Shown: positions 34,525-44,048, numbered from the stretch's first letter. The stretch: DNA of 64,000 nucleotides from Elusimicrobiota bacterium (GCA_016788905.1 JAEURZ010000005.1:1-64000); one strand, 5' to 3'. The notes: generated from the letters alone by a model not told the origin. Program-made: numbers and translations.

Positions 34525-35924
34525 GCGAAGACCTGTCGCTGGCGAAAATAGAGATCCGGACGGACCACAAAAAAGAGGACCAGAAGCAAGACCAAAGCTC
34601 CCCCGCTCTGGGTAAACAGGGACCCGTGGCCCAGCCCCCCCCACAACGACATCCCCGCCAGCGCTCCACCTGTGGTGCCGAGAAACAGAATCCGTGGTGA
34701 AACGGAGATATGCTGTCTGACCCCATGAGCCTGGACATAAAAGCCCATCGCATCGGAAACCAATTTGGTCCACGGAGCGGCAAGAGCACCAACGGTCGGA
34801 ATCAAGAGAATATTGAGAACCGCGTTCAACCCCAAGGCCACACCCATCCCCTTCCAAATGGTGGCCCAATCACTTTTCGCGTAAAGGATTCCGATCAACA
34901 ACTGGGTCCCGAAAACAAAAACAGAACCCCACGCCAAAGGACGAAAATAGAGGGCGCTCTCACGATACGTCTTGCCCAAAAGACCAGAGAACAAGGGACC
35001 CGCAAATATTGAACCGAACAAAGCAATCATCACAGAAACGCTTAATAGGATCAAAAAAACATCGGTAAATTTCTGGGCCAATTGTTCTCGGTGAATTCCC
35101 AGCGCAGAGAAAACGGGCATAAACGCGGCATACGCCGCTGTGGGAATCAGACGAAACGCGTCGTTTAAACGCGAAGCGCATCCCATCAAACCCACTTGAT
35201 CGGCGGGGCTAAATCGGTTGACCAAAAGAACATCCAGTTTTAGGTAGAAAATACCCACCACCAAAAGAGCTCCCAGTTTATAAACTTCCGCCAGGGGCCC
35301 AACGAAAAATTGTTTGGGAAGAGGCAACAGACGGATTTGCCCCAAATGCCGTTTTGCTAGGAAATAGGCAACTACCGCCGTGAGGAGTCCTCCCACCCCA
35401 TAGGCCGCAGCAAACCCCAGCAATCGATCCGACCCGACCAACGCCACCAGACAGAAAAGGAGTAAGAGACCCCGTGTCCATAATTTGAATTGGGCTGCCA
35501 AAAGAGGTTGTTTGGCACCCTTCAACATCCAACAAAAGAAATCTCCTAGCCCGAACAAAAACAATCCAGCTGTGAGGCTATACACAACCGTGTTCGGCAA
35601 AGGGGAGGCCAAAACCCATTTGGATGCAAGAGGAAACACCATACAAACCGCGCCCAATAGGATCATCCGCCAAGTCAACAGTTCGTTGGTCAACCGGTGA
35701 TGGAGGTCCCGGCCCGCGGCCAGTTCTTTGGCCACCAAATGACCCATCCCCACATCCAAGAAAACAGCGAAAATCTGCGCTAAGGAATAGGCGGCCACAA
35801 ACCAGCCAAAATGTTCGACATCCAAGGTTCGGGCCACCAACAAACCCGCCCCAGCAAAAAGAACACCCGAAATTCCTTCCGAAGCAAAGAGAAAAAAGCT
35901 GTCCCGGGAATACGTATTTTTCAT
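34521..35924 (-). CDS. Polysaccharide repeat-unit flippase (Wzx-like)
   Basis: A 467-residue integral membrane protein of the MATE/PST superfamily with about 12-14 hydrophobic segments. It begins SYSRDSFFLFASEGISG-like with small-residue-rich helices and LDVEHFGWFVAAYSLAQ, typical of Wzx. It moves undecaprenyl-linked repeat units to the periplasmic face. The stop overlaps the TTG of the next glycosyltransferase, and the start overlaps the polymerase gene stop by 4 nt. Its place between Wzy-like and glycosyltransferase genes supports the assignment. Confidence 0.88.
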   Translation of the reverse strand: MKNTYSRDSFFLFASEGISGVLFAGAGLLVARTLDVEHFGWFVAAYSLAQIFAVFLDVGMGHLVAKELAAGRDLHHRLTNELLTWRMILLGAVCMVFPLASKWVLASPLPNTVVYSLTAGLFLFGLGDFFCWMLKGAKQPLLAAQFKLWTRGLLLLFCLVALVGSDRLLGFAAAYGVGGLLTAVVAYFLAKRHLGQIRLLPLPKQFFVGPLAEVYKLGALLVVGIFYLKLDVLLVNRFSPADQVGLMGCASRLNDAFRLIPTAAYAAFMPVFSALGIHREQLAQKFTDVFLILLSVSVMIALFGSIFAGPLFSGLLGKTYRESALYFRPLAWGSVFVFGTQLLIGILYAKSDWATIWKGMGVALGLNAVLNILLIPTVGALAAPWTKLVSDAMGFYVQAHGVRQHISVSPRILFLGTTGGALAGMSLWGGLGHGSLFTQSGGALVLLLVLFFVVRPDLYFRQRQVFA

Positions 35925-37384
35925 GACTGGATTCCCATGGCCAAGAGGGGTGCCACCGCCAAATTAAGTCCCAGCATGGAGAACGGAACTTGGGATTCGA
36001 AAAGACCAAAGACCAAGAACCCCATCACGGACGAAGATGTAGCGATTCGGATCGCGCGTCCCGGGGAAAACAAGCCCGCCTGAGGGACAGGGCGTTCCAA
36101 GAAAAAAACGAGTCCCAGGGCCCCCGCCAAGAAGAGAAGCGGTCCCAGAACCCCCATCTCCGCCCATAATTGCAAGTAAAGGTTATGCATATGAAAACGA
36201 TGGGTGGTTTCCTCCCCCTTCTTTTGGAGTGTTTCCATCAACATATTTTGTTCCTCAACCGTGTTGTAAACGAAATAGCCAAATTCAGACACGTAGGATT
36301 TAGAAAGGTTTCCCGGCCCCACCCCCAACCAGGGAAACCGAGCGATCAACGAAATCCCCTCACGCCAAATGCGTTCACGACCGGAAAGACGCGTTTCAAC
36401 TCGCAGCATTCGATTCAGACCATCTTCCAGGGGTCCTGGAAAAAAGGGGTACACCGACATCGCAACCAAAACTCCAGCGAACACCAGACCCCACAACCAC
36501 CGAAAACCTTGATGCAAGCCCACCGTCCCCATCCCCACCGCGCACGCCAACAGACCCGCCCTGGAATTGGTGGCCGCCAACCCCAACAACATCAAAATCA
36601 TTAGGCCCCAAAAAAACCATTTATGCGGTTTGGATTGGGTTCGATCCAATGCCAAAACCAAGGAAAAAGGGATGAGCAGGGCTATATATATCCCCAAGTG
36701 ATTGGAATGGGAAAAGGTCCCCGAAGCACGGAATTGATACGTGGCATTGATGATGTTAGGGCCCTGAGAGTAGAATGTTCGATCCCCAGGAGCAATGATG
36801 AACCGCCAGAAGGGTTGACCCACATTTTGAGTTACAAAGATATATTGAATGAGTGCCAAAGCCGCCACAGCACCCGCCACACAAAGGATGAGGGTTAACC
36901 AAAAACGATGCTTTTCGACAGGAAGTCGATAAAAAATTAGAAAAAATGCTAATCCCGCTAATGGGCCGATCAGGTAATACAGCGACAATACGATGTCCTG
37001 GGAGGTGTACACAGACAATAGGGTTAAAGACAACCATGCCCCCCAAAAGAGCTTAAGGCCGGATGGGAAGCGTAGGGGTGATGATTGATGCAAATGTTTG
37101 AGGTAAAAGACGGCGAAGAGAATGAGGACCAGAAAGGATTTTAAAAGTGCCAAAGACTCAGGCGTCAGACCAAACCCTTCTGGAAAACGACAAAGGGGGG
37201 TCAATAAGATCAGCGAAAACAGAACGCCCATGGGATGGACCCAGGCCAGACCAACCGCCACGACACTCACGGGACCCCAAAGAGAGCTCCCCCCGACCCA
37301 CGCGGACAAAAAAGCTACCGGCGCCACGAAGAGCGCAAGCGCGAGAGAACTTTGTCCTGTCCGAGCGGTTAGTGGCGCAACCAT
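35921..37384 (-). CDS. O-antigen polymerase/ligase family protein (Wzy/WaaL-like)
   Basis: A 487-residue protein with about 11-12 membrane segments and a large periplasmic loop (about 350-410) typical of the Wzy_C superfamily. The loop includes GVGPGNLSKSY and HMHNLYLQLWAEMGVLG, a signature of polysaccharide ligases/polymerases. It joins lipid-linked repeats into chains or transfers chains to an acceptor. The 3' end overlaps the flippase start (ATGA). Its start overlaps the Wzz-like gene by 16 nt. Whether it polymerises or ligates cannot be decided. Confidence 0.85.
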   Translation of the reverse strand: MVAPLTARTGQSSLALALFVAPVAFLSAWVGGSSLWGPVSVVAVGLAWVHPMGVLFSLILLTPLCRFPEGFGLTPESLALLKSFLVLILFAVFYLKHLHQSSPLRFPSGLKLFWGAWLSLTLLSVYTSQDIVLSLYYLIGPLAGLAFFLIFYRLPVEKHRFWLTLILCVAGAVAALALIQYIFVTQNVGQPFWRFIIAPGDRTFYSQGPNIINATYQFRASGTFSHSNHLGIYIALLIPFSLVLALDRTQSKPHKWFFWGLMILMLLGLAATNSRAGLLACAVGMGTVGLHQGFRWLWGLVFAGVLVAMSVYPFFPGPLEDGLNRMLRVETRLSGRERIWREGISLIARFPWLGVGPGNLSKSYVSEFGYFVYNTVEEQNMLMETLQKKGEETTHRFHMHNLYLQLWAEMGVLGPLLFLAGALGLVFFLERPVPQAGLFSPGRAIRIATSSSVMGFLVFGLFESQVPFSMLGLNLAVAPLLAMGIQS

Positions 37385-38766
37385 GGAGGAAGTGGGTCTT
37401 TATAGGAATTAAGAATAAAGAACAACCGTTGGCGGTCGCTTTTAGAAAAACGATCTTCTAAAGCTCTCACCAACGCGCGGGGGGTCCTCCCGGCCGAAAG
37501 CACCGCGCATGTTATATCCGCTGTTAAATCCAATTGATTCCAAAGAATATCGTCCGCGTGAGCGTCCATATCTAAAATGCGAACGGATGGACGCCCCCCC
37601 TCCTCTGAATGAAAAGACCGAACAGAACCGGCCGCTCCGGAAGACACCTTTTCCCCAGGGACCGGGGTCACGACGGCCGATAGGCCGGCCGCACTAAGGA
37701 TGTCGGCCAAGTGGTTGGCCAAGGTAGTTTTCCCATCCCCTGAAAAAGCACTAACCATTTGAAGCACAACCGTATTTTTTTCTTTCAAATAAGAGCGGAT
37801 GTGGTTGAGCAGGGACCGAAACTCTCCCTTGTCCCGTTCGCGTGCGGAGAGACCATCGGCCCATCGGTTGACTGTCATGACAGGGAAAGAAGAAGACGTT
37901 GAAGAGTAAACATCCCCCGCACGACGAACAGAAGAGTCAACGCTTTCCATCAACACAATCGCGCCCAAAGCGAGCAGAAGACTTAACACCAGGGCCAGGC
38001 CCCGATAGTGCACGCGTGTCATCCGCGGATGAGAAGACGCCAACGGAGGGGTCACCACCTGAATTTGACTAATGGGGTCACCATCCAAACGCCGTTGCAC
38101 TTGCTCTTTTTCAGCCAACAGGGAATCCATCATCCGTTCCCGAGCGTGAAGATCGGATTTGATCCGTTCGGCGTCAGCGGACCCCGACAAATCCAAACCC
38201 CGCTCCTTCTTGATTCCCTGCAGTTCTCGTCGAGCCGAAGCCATTTTTTTTTGAAGCAACGCCATCCGACGGTCCAACAATCCAGCGGCGTCGCGAGACT
38301 GAGCGTCGGACTGGGCCAAATTCCATTCCCGATAGACCTGGGTCAAAGCCTCAGCACGTTTCTGAGCTTGATCGGGGGTCGGCCCCAGGATCTTGACGAT
38401 AAACAAATCAGTAAAGCTTACCGGTCGAACGCTTAAAGATTTCTGAAGGGTTTTCATCCGCCGCTCCCGAGCGTCTGAATCGATGAGAGCTCCATCCAAG
38501 GCGTCCCCCCAAGCGTTCAGGAAGTAACGACTTTTCAAAAGGGTGACGGTTTTCTCGGATTCCGAGGTCAAGCGCGTCATGTCATACTCTTTGTTTGTAA
38601 TGGAGGGAGAAAGGGACGTGTGTTGCCGTTCCAATATGGTCTCGGCCTGATAACTTAGGGGAATTCTTTGAGAGACGACAAGCCCCACCACTAAAAAACC
38701 ACTAAAAACCAGCCCTCCCGCCCACCAGCGACGAAATACGATGCGGAGCAACCCCTGGAGTGTCAT
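37369..38766 (-). CDS. Wzz/Wzc-like chain-length protein with degenerate P-loop domain
   Basis: A 465-residue protein. Two membrane helices (about 12-32 and 245-265) bracket a periplasmic helical Wzz/GNVR-type region. The cytoplasmic C-terminal domain has Walker A SAFSGDGKTTLANHLA (about 341-356) and a Walker-B-like VRILDMDAH. The second acidic motif expected of BY-kinases (Walker A', usually LIDADLR after the GlyLys helix) reads AVVTPVPG here, and there is no C-terminal tyrosine cluster. It likely still couples chain-length control to the export machinery, but BY-kinase activity is doubtful. It lies 1 bp after the Wza-like gene. Confidence 0.85.
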   Translation of the reverse strand: MTLQGLLRIVFRRWWAGGLVFSGFLVVGLVVSQRIPLSYQAETILERQHTSLSPSITNKEYDMTRLTSESEKTVTLLKSRYFLNAWGDALDGALIDSDARERRMKTLQKSLSVRPVSFTDLFIVKILGPTPDQAQKRAEALTQVYREWNLAQSDAQSRDAAGLLDRRMALLQKKMASARRELQGIKKERGLDLSGSADAERIKSDLHARERMMDSLLAEKEQVQRRLDGDPISQIQVVTPPLASSHPRMTRVHYRGLALVLSLLLALGAIVLMESVDSSVRRAGDVYSSTSSSFPVMTVNRWADGLSARERDKGEFRSLLNHIRSYLKEKNTVVLQMVSAFSGDGKTTLANHLADILSAAGLSAVVTPVPGEKVSSGAAGSVRSFHSEEGGRPSVRILDMDAHADDILWNQLDLTADITCAVLSAGRTPRALVRALEDRFSKSDRQRLFFILNSYKDPLPPWLRH

Positions 38767-38767
38767 T

Positions 38768-39487
38768 TCAATTCACTCTCCCCGCAATATAAACACCGGT
38801 GGCCACACTGATCACGGAAAGAAGAAGCATGAGGGTGGACGATTCAAGCCCCCGCTTTCGCGGTACAACAATCGTGTCGTGGGGCTGAAGTTTAATTCCA
38901 AGTGAATCCTGATTGAATTCCGACTCCGCCACGTGCCGAAGGAGGGAAAGATCGAGGGACACGCTGGGGGATCCCTGGCGCAGAATTTGAACTTTTTTTA
39001 GACGCGCGAAAGATGTGGGTCCCCCCGCCGAAGCAACCGCTTCCAAGACTGTCATGGGCCGGAGCATCACGTATCGTCCCGGATGCCCCACTTCCCCTGT
39101 GACAAAATAAGCGGAATGGGCCGGCTGAAGAAGGGATACCGTAACGGCCCCCGGGACATCTCGAGAACAACAAAGAGATCCGACGGCCTTTTCAATTTCG
39201 GTTAAAGTCATCCCACTGACCACGAGGGAATGAACCGTTGGTAAACTGATCGCGCCGTCCGGCCCCACCCGAACATCGTGTTGGGAATAGACCCCATCCC
39301 CCAACACGGTCAACGAACTATTGACCGGCAACTTACCCAGGTCATCCAACCCGCCGCGCAACCGAACGCTCACGCGCAATTCGTCCGATGGGCCCGCGCG
39401 GTAGGAGTCCGCCCCTGCAAACCGAGGGAGTGCCAAGTGGACCGCCAACCCCACACACAGTATTCTCAGGAGCCCCTTCCTTTTCAC
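38768..39487 (-). CDS. Polysaccharide export protein (Wza-like, short)
   Basis: A 239-residue exported protein with signal peptide (LLRILCVGLAVHLALPRFAG). A Poly_export domain (YRAGPSDELRVSV, VRVGPDGAISLPTVHSLVVSGMTLTEIE) and one SLBB-type domain (YFVTGEVGHPGRYVM, LEAVASAGGP) follow. A C-terminal hydrophobic helix (STLMLLLSVISVATGVYIAG) could span a membrane. There is no lipobox cysteine. It forms the polymer exit path with the Wzz-like protein encoded 1 bp downstream. At 239 residues it is shorter than E. coli Wza, with one SLBB domain instead of two. Confidence 0.88.
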   Translation of the reverse strand: MKRKGLLRILCVGLAVHLALPRFAGADSYRAGPSDELRVSVRLRGGLDDLGKLPVNSSLTVLGDGVYSQHDVRVGPDGAISLPTVHSLVVSGMTLTEIEKAVGSLCCSRDVPGAVTVSLLQPAHSAYFVTGEVGHPGRYVMLRPMTVLEAVASAGGPTSFARLKKVQILRQGSPSVSLDLSLLRHVAESEFNQDSLGIKLQPHDTIVVPRKRGLESSTLMLLLSVISVATGVYIAGRVN

Positions 39488-39491
39488 GCGC

Positions 39492-40772
39492 TCAATTCCT
39501 CCAAAGTTTTTGATACATAAAATATACTGGACGAAGTTGCCGAAGCCACGGGCTGTTTTTTCCGTCCCCCTGGGAAGCGAGTCCCATATACTCCTCGTTC
39601 CAAGGGGAAGGCGAAGAATCTACCCCCTGCTGATGGGGGCTCCCATTATACCACCAGTTATCGGTCCATTCGAAAACAAATCCCCCCAGGGCATTGGCCG
39701 GGGACCTTTGATCCCTGGAATGGGAGTAGATATCCTGCCACGCGTTGGCATGAATAACGCTTTGGGCTGTTTCATCCAGAACCCCTTCTTCGACTGGGGC
39801 AGGGCCGGCTCCCATTTCTGTCAGGAGTAGGGGACGATCGAAAACCTGCGCCACATCCGCCCACAAATTCCCAAAATCGGGGGTTCGGTAAGAATTAATG
39901 CCGACAAGGTCATAGGCGGGTTCCGGGGGGACGAAAGGAAGGAAATCCAAAACATCCCCGTAAACCACACAAACCGGGTGATGGGGGTCCAACCGATGAA
40001 TGAGCTCCGCGGCTTCGTTGACGAACCGGGCATAGACGCCAGGGAAAGACTTGGCGTTGGTATGCGTTTTTTCAGGGAAGTTGTTTTCATTTCCAAGAAC
40101 CCACATCAACAGATAGGGTTCATCTTTGTGATCCAGAACCATTTTTTCAACACTTTTTAGCATGCGTTTCCGCTGCATCCGGTCACGGTAGTCCGTCCCC
40201 TTCCCCCACTCCGCCCCCGAGCCCACGGTGTAGGCCCCCAGCAGATCCCCCATGGCCACGCGAATCCCATAGGTAGCAAACAAGTCCCGAAGCAGTGGCT
40301 TGTTTGACACCAGATTGCCAGATTGAGCGGAAGGGTTTTCCCCATGGGGCAATGGAGGAAAGATCGCAGAGGAGGGCGCGTGGTGATAAATCCGAAGAGT
40401 ATTGCATCCCATGTCCCGTAAAAGTTGAAAATCCCCCACGGAAACATCAGAAGGGTCTTGAACGTTGTTGCGGTTGACGTCGACCCAGGTTTGGTAGGGG
40501 GTGTCAATTCTTCCGTCATGATCATCATCAACAGTCATCCAATCCCGTTGACTTCCCTGGGCGGGATCCTCACCCACACGGGTCGGCTGATAACAGACCC
40601 CTTTAACAAAATAAGGGGTCCCATCCACCCGCAACTCCCACCCGTTAGTCTCTCGATGGACAGAAACAACGGAACCAACGACGGGAGGAACAAAGAAACC
40701 CATCACCACTGCAAAAAGAAATCCCCGCCAAAACTTTCCTGGATCTCGAAATGACAAAAATCCCCCGTGCAC
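39492..40772 (-). CDS. Exported glycoside hydrolase of GH2/GH5-like TIM-barrel type
   Basis: A 426-residue protein with an N-terminal hydrophobic signal (FWRGFLFAVVMGFFVPPVVG). The TIM barrel shows FVKGVCYQPTRVG near the first strand, acid/base Glu229 in WVLGNENN, YDLVGINSYR and nucleophile Glu319 in LLLTEMGAG, like GH2 catalytic domains without their usual beta-sandwich domains. An insert near 82-110 (VDDDHDGRID, then VDVNRNNVQDPSD) resembles calcium-binding EF/dockerin-like loops. The GTG start at 40772 is uncertain; a TTG at 40757 is possible. First gene of the exopolysaccharide operon, 4 bp before the Wza-like gene. Confidence 0.78.
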   Translation of the reverse strand: MHGGFLSFRDPGKFWRGFLFAVVMGFFVPPVVGSVVSVHRETNGWELRVDGTPYFVKGVCYQPTRVGEDPAQGSQRDWMTVDDDHDGRIDTPYQTWVDVNRNNVQDPSDVSVGDFQLLRDMGCNTLRIYHHAPSSAIFPPLPHGENPSAQSGNLVSNKPLLRDLFATYGIRVAMGDLLGAYTVGSGAEWGKGTDYRDRMQRKRMLKSVEKMVLDHKDEPYLLMWVLGNENNFPEKTHTNAKSFPGVYARFVNEAAELIHRLDPHHPVCVVYGDVLDFLPFVPPEPAYDLVGINSYRTPDFGNLWADVAQVFDRPLLLTEMGAGPAPVEEGVLDETAQSVIHANAWQDIYSHSRDQRSPANALGGFVFEWTDNWWYNGSPHQQGVDSSPSPWNEEYMGLASQGDGKNSPWLRQLRPVYFMYQKLWRN

Positions 40773-41198
40773 ATGGTTTAGGATAAAGTTTCAATGACGG
40801 AAGGGGACGTCGTCGACCCAAGAAACGACGGATAACGGCCCCCGATCCTTTGAGTATGCACCATGGAGAGAAACAGCTTCCTTGCTGTCATCGAAAAACA
40901 CACACCAAGATGACTCTACCATAAAAATCAAACCCCTTTAGATTAAAAAACGGAAAAAAGCTTGGATTTTTTTATGAAAGCCCCCATTCTTTTGTATACT
41001 CAAGCGGTCGTTTCCATGGCGCTGATCGTCTCTAAACTGAAAATCCTCGTAACGGCCACAAACGTTTTTTACCTTTGTGCTTGAAGGCCACCCGGGTGTT
41101 GGATTTCTTTTAGGACTCCCTTCAAAACACATCGGCCTCCCACAGGGCCCGTCATCAGAACTTTCGAACCTCATGAACGAAGGAGTGACAACGCTTCC
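40773..41198. promoter_or_regulatory. 426-bp intergenic region with divergent promoters
   Basis: This gap must carry the promoters of the leftward exopolysaccharide operon and the rightward desaturase gene. A TATACT-like -10 for the rightward side is at about 40996-41001, without a good -35. A very small frame (40974-41114, MKAPILLYTQAVVSMALIVS...) has a hydrophobic N-terminus but no ribosome site, so it is not called. Nothing else is recognisable. Confidence 0.4.
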
Positions 41199-42044
41199 AT
41201 GAATTTGAATAACAGTCAAAATCCCACACGCTTTGAGGGCCTGATCAATGTATCCGCCTTTGCCTTGGTTCACCTTGTTTGTCTGGCGGCTTTTTGGACA
41301 GGCGTCACGAAAGGGGCGTTGGCGCTATTTGCGGCGTCCTTTTTGCTTCGAAAATTTGGCATCACCGCTGGGTACCACCGTTATTTTTCCCACCGGACTT
41401 TTAAAACCAACCGAATAGGGCAATTTGTCTTAGCCTGGCTGGCCTGTTCGGCGGCGCAAAAGGGACCCTTGTGGTGGGCCGGACACCATCGGTCGCACCA
41501 TCAATATTCAGACACACCAGAAGACATGCATTCTCCCATGCAAAAAGGGGTCTGGTATGCCCACATGGGTTGGATCCTGGACACTAAATTCGATGAAACT
41601 AATTTTAAAACCATTCCCGACTTCGCCCGTTACCCAGAGCTCCGATGGCTCAACAAATTTTTTCTGGTACCCCCCATTCTCTGGGCAGGGGTTTGCCTCC
41701 TCATCGGAGGCTGGCCCGGCTTGATTTGGGGTTTTTTCATTAGCACAACCGTTTTGTGGCATACGACGTTTCTCATTAATTCGGCCTGTCACCTTTTCGG
41801 ACGACGACGGTTTCAGACCCGTGACCAAAGCCGCAACAGCTTTCTTTTGGCTTTGGTGACATTGGGGGAAGGGTGGCACAACAATCACCACTATTACCCT
41901 TCTTCAGTCAATCAGGGATTCTACTGGTGGGAAGTGGACATCACGTATTACGTTCTACGCTTCTTCAACCTTTTTGGGATCGTTTGGAATTTACGCCTCC
42001 CCCCCAAGAAAGTCCTCGACGAGGGATTACTCGCCCGCAACTAA
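41199..42044 (+). CDS. Acyl-CoA/acyl-lipid Delta9-type fatty acid desaturase
   Basis: A 281-residue integral membrane di-iron desaturase. Histidine boxes are HRYFSH (about 63-68), HHRSHH (about 100-105) and HNNHH (about 227-231, in EGWHNNHHYYPSS), the set typical of stearoyl-CoA/Delta9-type enzymes. Four membrane segments lie between them. It probably makes monounsaturated membrane lipids. GAAGGAG lies 14 nt before ATG 41199. It stands alone; the next gene is convergent, 25 bp away. Its class differs from the desaturase at 12242-13273. Confidence 0.92.
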   Translation: MNLNNSQNPTRFEGLINVSAFALVHLVCLAAFWTGVTKGALALFAASFLLRKFGITAGYHRYFSHRTFKTNRIGQFVLAWLACSAAQKGPLWWAGHHRSHHQYSDTPEDMHSPMQKGVWYAHMGWILDTKFDETNFKTIPDFARYPELRWLNKFFLVPPILWAGVCLLIGGWPGLIWGFFISTTVLWHTTFLINSACHLFGRRRFQTRDQSRNSFLLALVTLGEGWHNNHHYYPSSVNQGFYWWEVDITYYVLRFFNLFGIVWNLRLPPKKVLDEGLLARN

Positions 42045-42069
42045 ATACATTAAGCCCCCCCCTTTGCTT

Positions 42070-43104
42070 TTAAGAACCAAGACGGCCTGAGCCAAGGGCT
42101 TCAATGACCCCATTCCTTGCATCACGAACCGCCGGAAGTGTCTTCGCATGCTCAAAAGGAATTTCCAAAGCCTTGGAAAGCGGGGCGAGGGCGGCCACTG
42201 TCACTCCGTCCGCGAATCGAATGGAGGCGGGAATGAACCCGTGCCTTTCAATGGAACCCAAGATGACATCCGTCAACATTTGAGGATCCGAAAGGGAAGG
42301 GCCACCCACCTGGATATTGAACATGAACCCCGACGAAGCCTGACACACCACACAAACTCTTGAGAAATAAGGACGCCCGCCTTCCGAAACGGGCTTGGGA
42401 ATAAAAAACACCCCAGCTTCCCAGGGACTGTCTGGTTTTTCACCTTGAGCACGAGCGGTCCGGGCACGGGGGTAATCCAGCAAAAGAGGCGGGTAGGGTT
42501 CGGGCCGGTGTATGGGCCACGGTTCCCAAAGACCCGCATAGGCCTTTTTGTCCGGACGGTAGACCAGGATGCCCCCGTCTTTTACGGAAGGGACTTTCTG
42601 GAATTTCTGGATTTGGCTGAAATGATAGCAAGCCACGTCCACTCCGAACGTCAAGAATCGAGCTTCAGCTTCGTCTAAAAACCACGGGAAATACCCCGGC
42701 AATAAACCTCGAAATTGGGGCCAAGCATGGACCCCTTTTCGTTCAAGACCTAACCCCTGAACAACCTCCAGATCTTCTGGTTCCAATTCCGATTTATTGC
42801 CAAAATCTATTTTTAAACAATTTTGGATAAAGAGGGGCTCTATGGATTCCGGATCGAATTCCCCCTCCATAAGACGACGATAGGAATCAAATCCTTCCGA
42901 ACCACGATATAGACATAGGCCAAAAACAGTCCCCGCGCTGCCCATAATACAAGCGTATCCCATTTCTCCTGTGGTCGGATCACAAACCCCAATCAAATCC
43001 CTGTCGTCCAATACTTTCCATGGTTTAAGAGAGCGAAATCGTTCCGCAGCGGTGTAGAGGTTTCCCCAAACGGGGAGTGGGACAACAGGGGCAATAGGTT
43101 TCAT
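42070..43104 (-). CDS. Soluble DUF7309/DUF6930-like protein of unknown function
   Basis: A 344-residue cytoplasmic protein with no signal or membrane segment. The N-terminal part (PWKVLDDRDLIGVCDPTTGE, then CIMGSAGTVFGLCLYRGSEG) matches a pattern I associate with DUF7309. The C-terminal part (GRPYFSRVCVVCQASSGFMF) resembles the DUF6930 pattern. No catalytic motif is known to me. ATG 43104 is chosen because GGAAAGGAT lies 6 nt upstream; the longer frame to 43224 overlaps the potassium channel gene end by 31 nt and has no ribosome site. About 90 bp separate it from the channel gene, so it may be a separate unit. Confidence 0.6.
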   Translation of the reverse strand: MKPIAPVVPLPVWGNLYTAAERFRSLKPWKVLDDRDLIGVCDPTTGEMGYACIMGSAGTVFGLCLYRGSEGFDSYRRLMEGEFDPESIEPLFIQNCLKIDFGNKSELEPEDLEVVQGLGLERKGVHAWPQFRGLLPGYFPWFLDEAEARFLTFGVDVACYHFSQIQKFQKVPSVKDGGILVYRPDKKAYAGLWEPWPIHRPEPYPPLLLDYPRARTARAQGEKPDSPWEAGVFFIPKPVSEGGRPYFSRVCVVCQASSGFMFNIQVGGPSLSDPQMLTDVILGSIERHGFIPASIRFADGVTVAALAPLSKALEIPFEHAKTLPAVRDARNGVIEALGSGRLGS

Positions 43105-43193
43105 GGATGATCCTTTCCTTGTCCGAAAATGATCCACCATTTTACTTACCCAGAACCGAATGGCAACGGGGTCGAACCGGATATCGCTATCCG

Positions 43194-44048
43194 CTAAGAA
43201 ATATCCACTAAAGCACTCCCGCACTGTTTACAAAAACGAGCGTCTCGGTCGTGGTTACTGAACGAACACTGCGGACAGGGAGATCGCACAGGGGGAGCGG
43301 TGGCACGAGTCATTTCCGCTGTAACGATCCCTGTGGGCACCGCGATAATTCCGTATCCCATGATCATCACCCCCGAAGCAATGGTTTTTCCCAAAACCGT
43401 TGACGGGGTGAGGTCACCGTAGCCCACGGTGGTCATGGTCACGATCGCCCAATAGATGCTCTGGGGAATGCTGGTAAACCCGTTTGATTCCCCCTCAACC
43501 AGATACATTACCGTGCCAATGATCACAATCAGTGTGAGCACGGTCCCTACAAAAACCGTGATTTTAGCCCGGCTGGCCTGAAGAGCTGTAATTAATATTC
43601 TGGCTTCCCCAATGTACCGTCCCATCTTAAAAACCCGAAAGACACGCAGGAGTCGCAGGGCCCGAACCACGAGAAGCGATTGCGCCCCAGGAACGAAAAG
43701 AGACAAATAGGAAGGCAGAACAGCCAAAATATCCACGACACCAAAAAAACTGAGCGCGTAGCGCCAAGGCCGGCGCACGCTCGCCAGTCGGAATAAATAT
43801 TCAACCGAAAAGAGAGCGGTAAATCCCCATTCCACACGCCGGAGATGGGGTCCAAATTGGGTTCTCATATAGCCCACGCTATCAAACATGACCGCCAACA
43901 CACTAAGAATAATGGTCCACAACAAAAGCACATCAAAGAACCTCCCGGCCGGGGTTTCTGTCCCGTAGATAATGTCGTATAACCGTCCGCGCAACAAGGA
44001 GAGTGGCCGTTGGTTGTTGTATTCCAAATGGGGAGGAAGGTTATCCAC
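43194..44048 (-). CDS. Voltage-gated-type potassium channel with C-terminal zinc ribbon
   Basis: A 284-residue six-helix ion channel. The S4-like helix has regular arginines (VVRALRLLRVFRVFKMGRY, about 128-146). The pore loop has the K+ filter TTVGYGD with TMTTVGYGDLTP (about 200-211). After the last helix (MIMGYGIIAVPTGIVTAEM) a short tail carries two CxxC pairs, CPQC (258-261) and CKQC (273-276), forming a predicted zinc ribbon, like the tail of a Kch/KvAP-like bacterial group. The GTG start at 44048 overlaps the MscS gene stop by 8 nt, so both channels are produced from one transcript. Confidence 0.9.
   Translation of the reverse strand: MDNLPPHLEYNNQRPLSLLRGRLYDIIYGTETPAGRFFDVLLLWTIILSVLAVMFDSVGYMRTQFGPHLRRVEWGFTALFSVEYLFRLASVRRPWRYALSFFGVVDILAVLPSYLSLFVPGAQSLLVVRALRLLRVFRVFKMGRYIGEARILITALQASRAKITVFVGTVLTLIVIIGTVMYLVEGESNGFTSIPQSIYWAIVTMTTVGYGDLTPSTVLGKTIASGVMIMGYGIIAVPTGIVTAEMTRATAPPVRSPCPQCSFSNHDRDARFCKQCGSALVDIS

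Noticed and set aside
33310-34869. Extended 519-codon frame for the GT2 gene
   Set aside because: The first 115 codons lie inside the flippase gene with a low-quality sequence; the TTG at 34524 overlapping the flippase stop is a better start.
40974-41114. Small ORF of 46 codons before the Delta9 desaturase gene
   Set aside because: A hydrophobic N-terminus but no ribosome site; may be chance in an intergenic promoter region.
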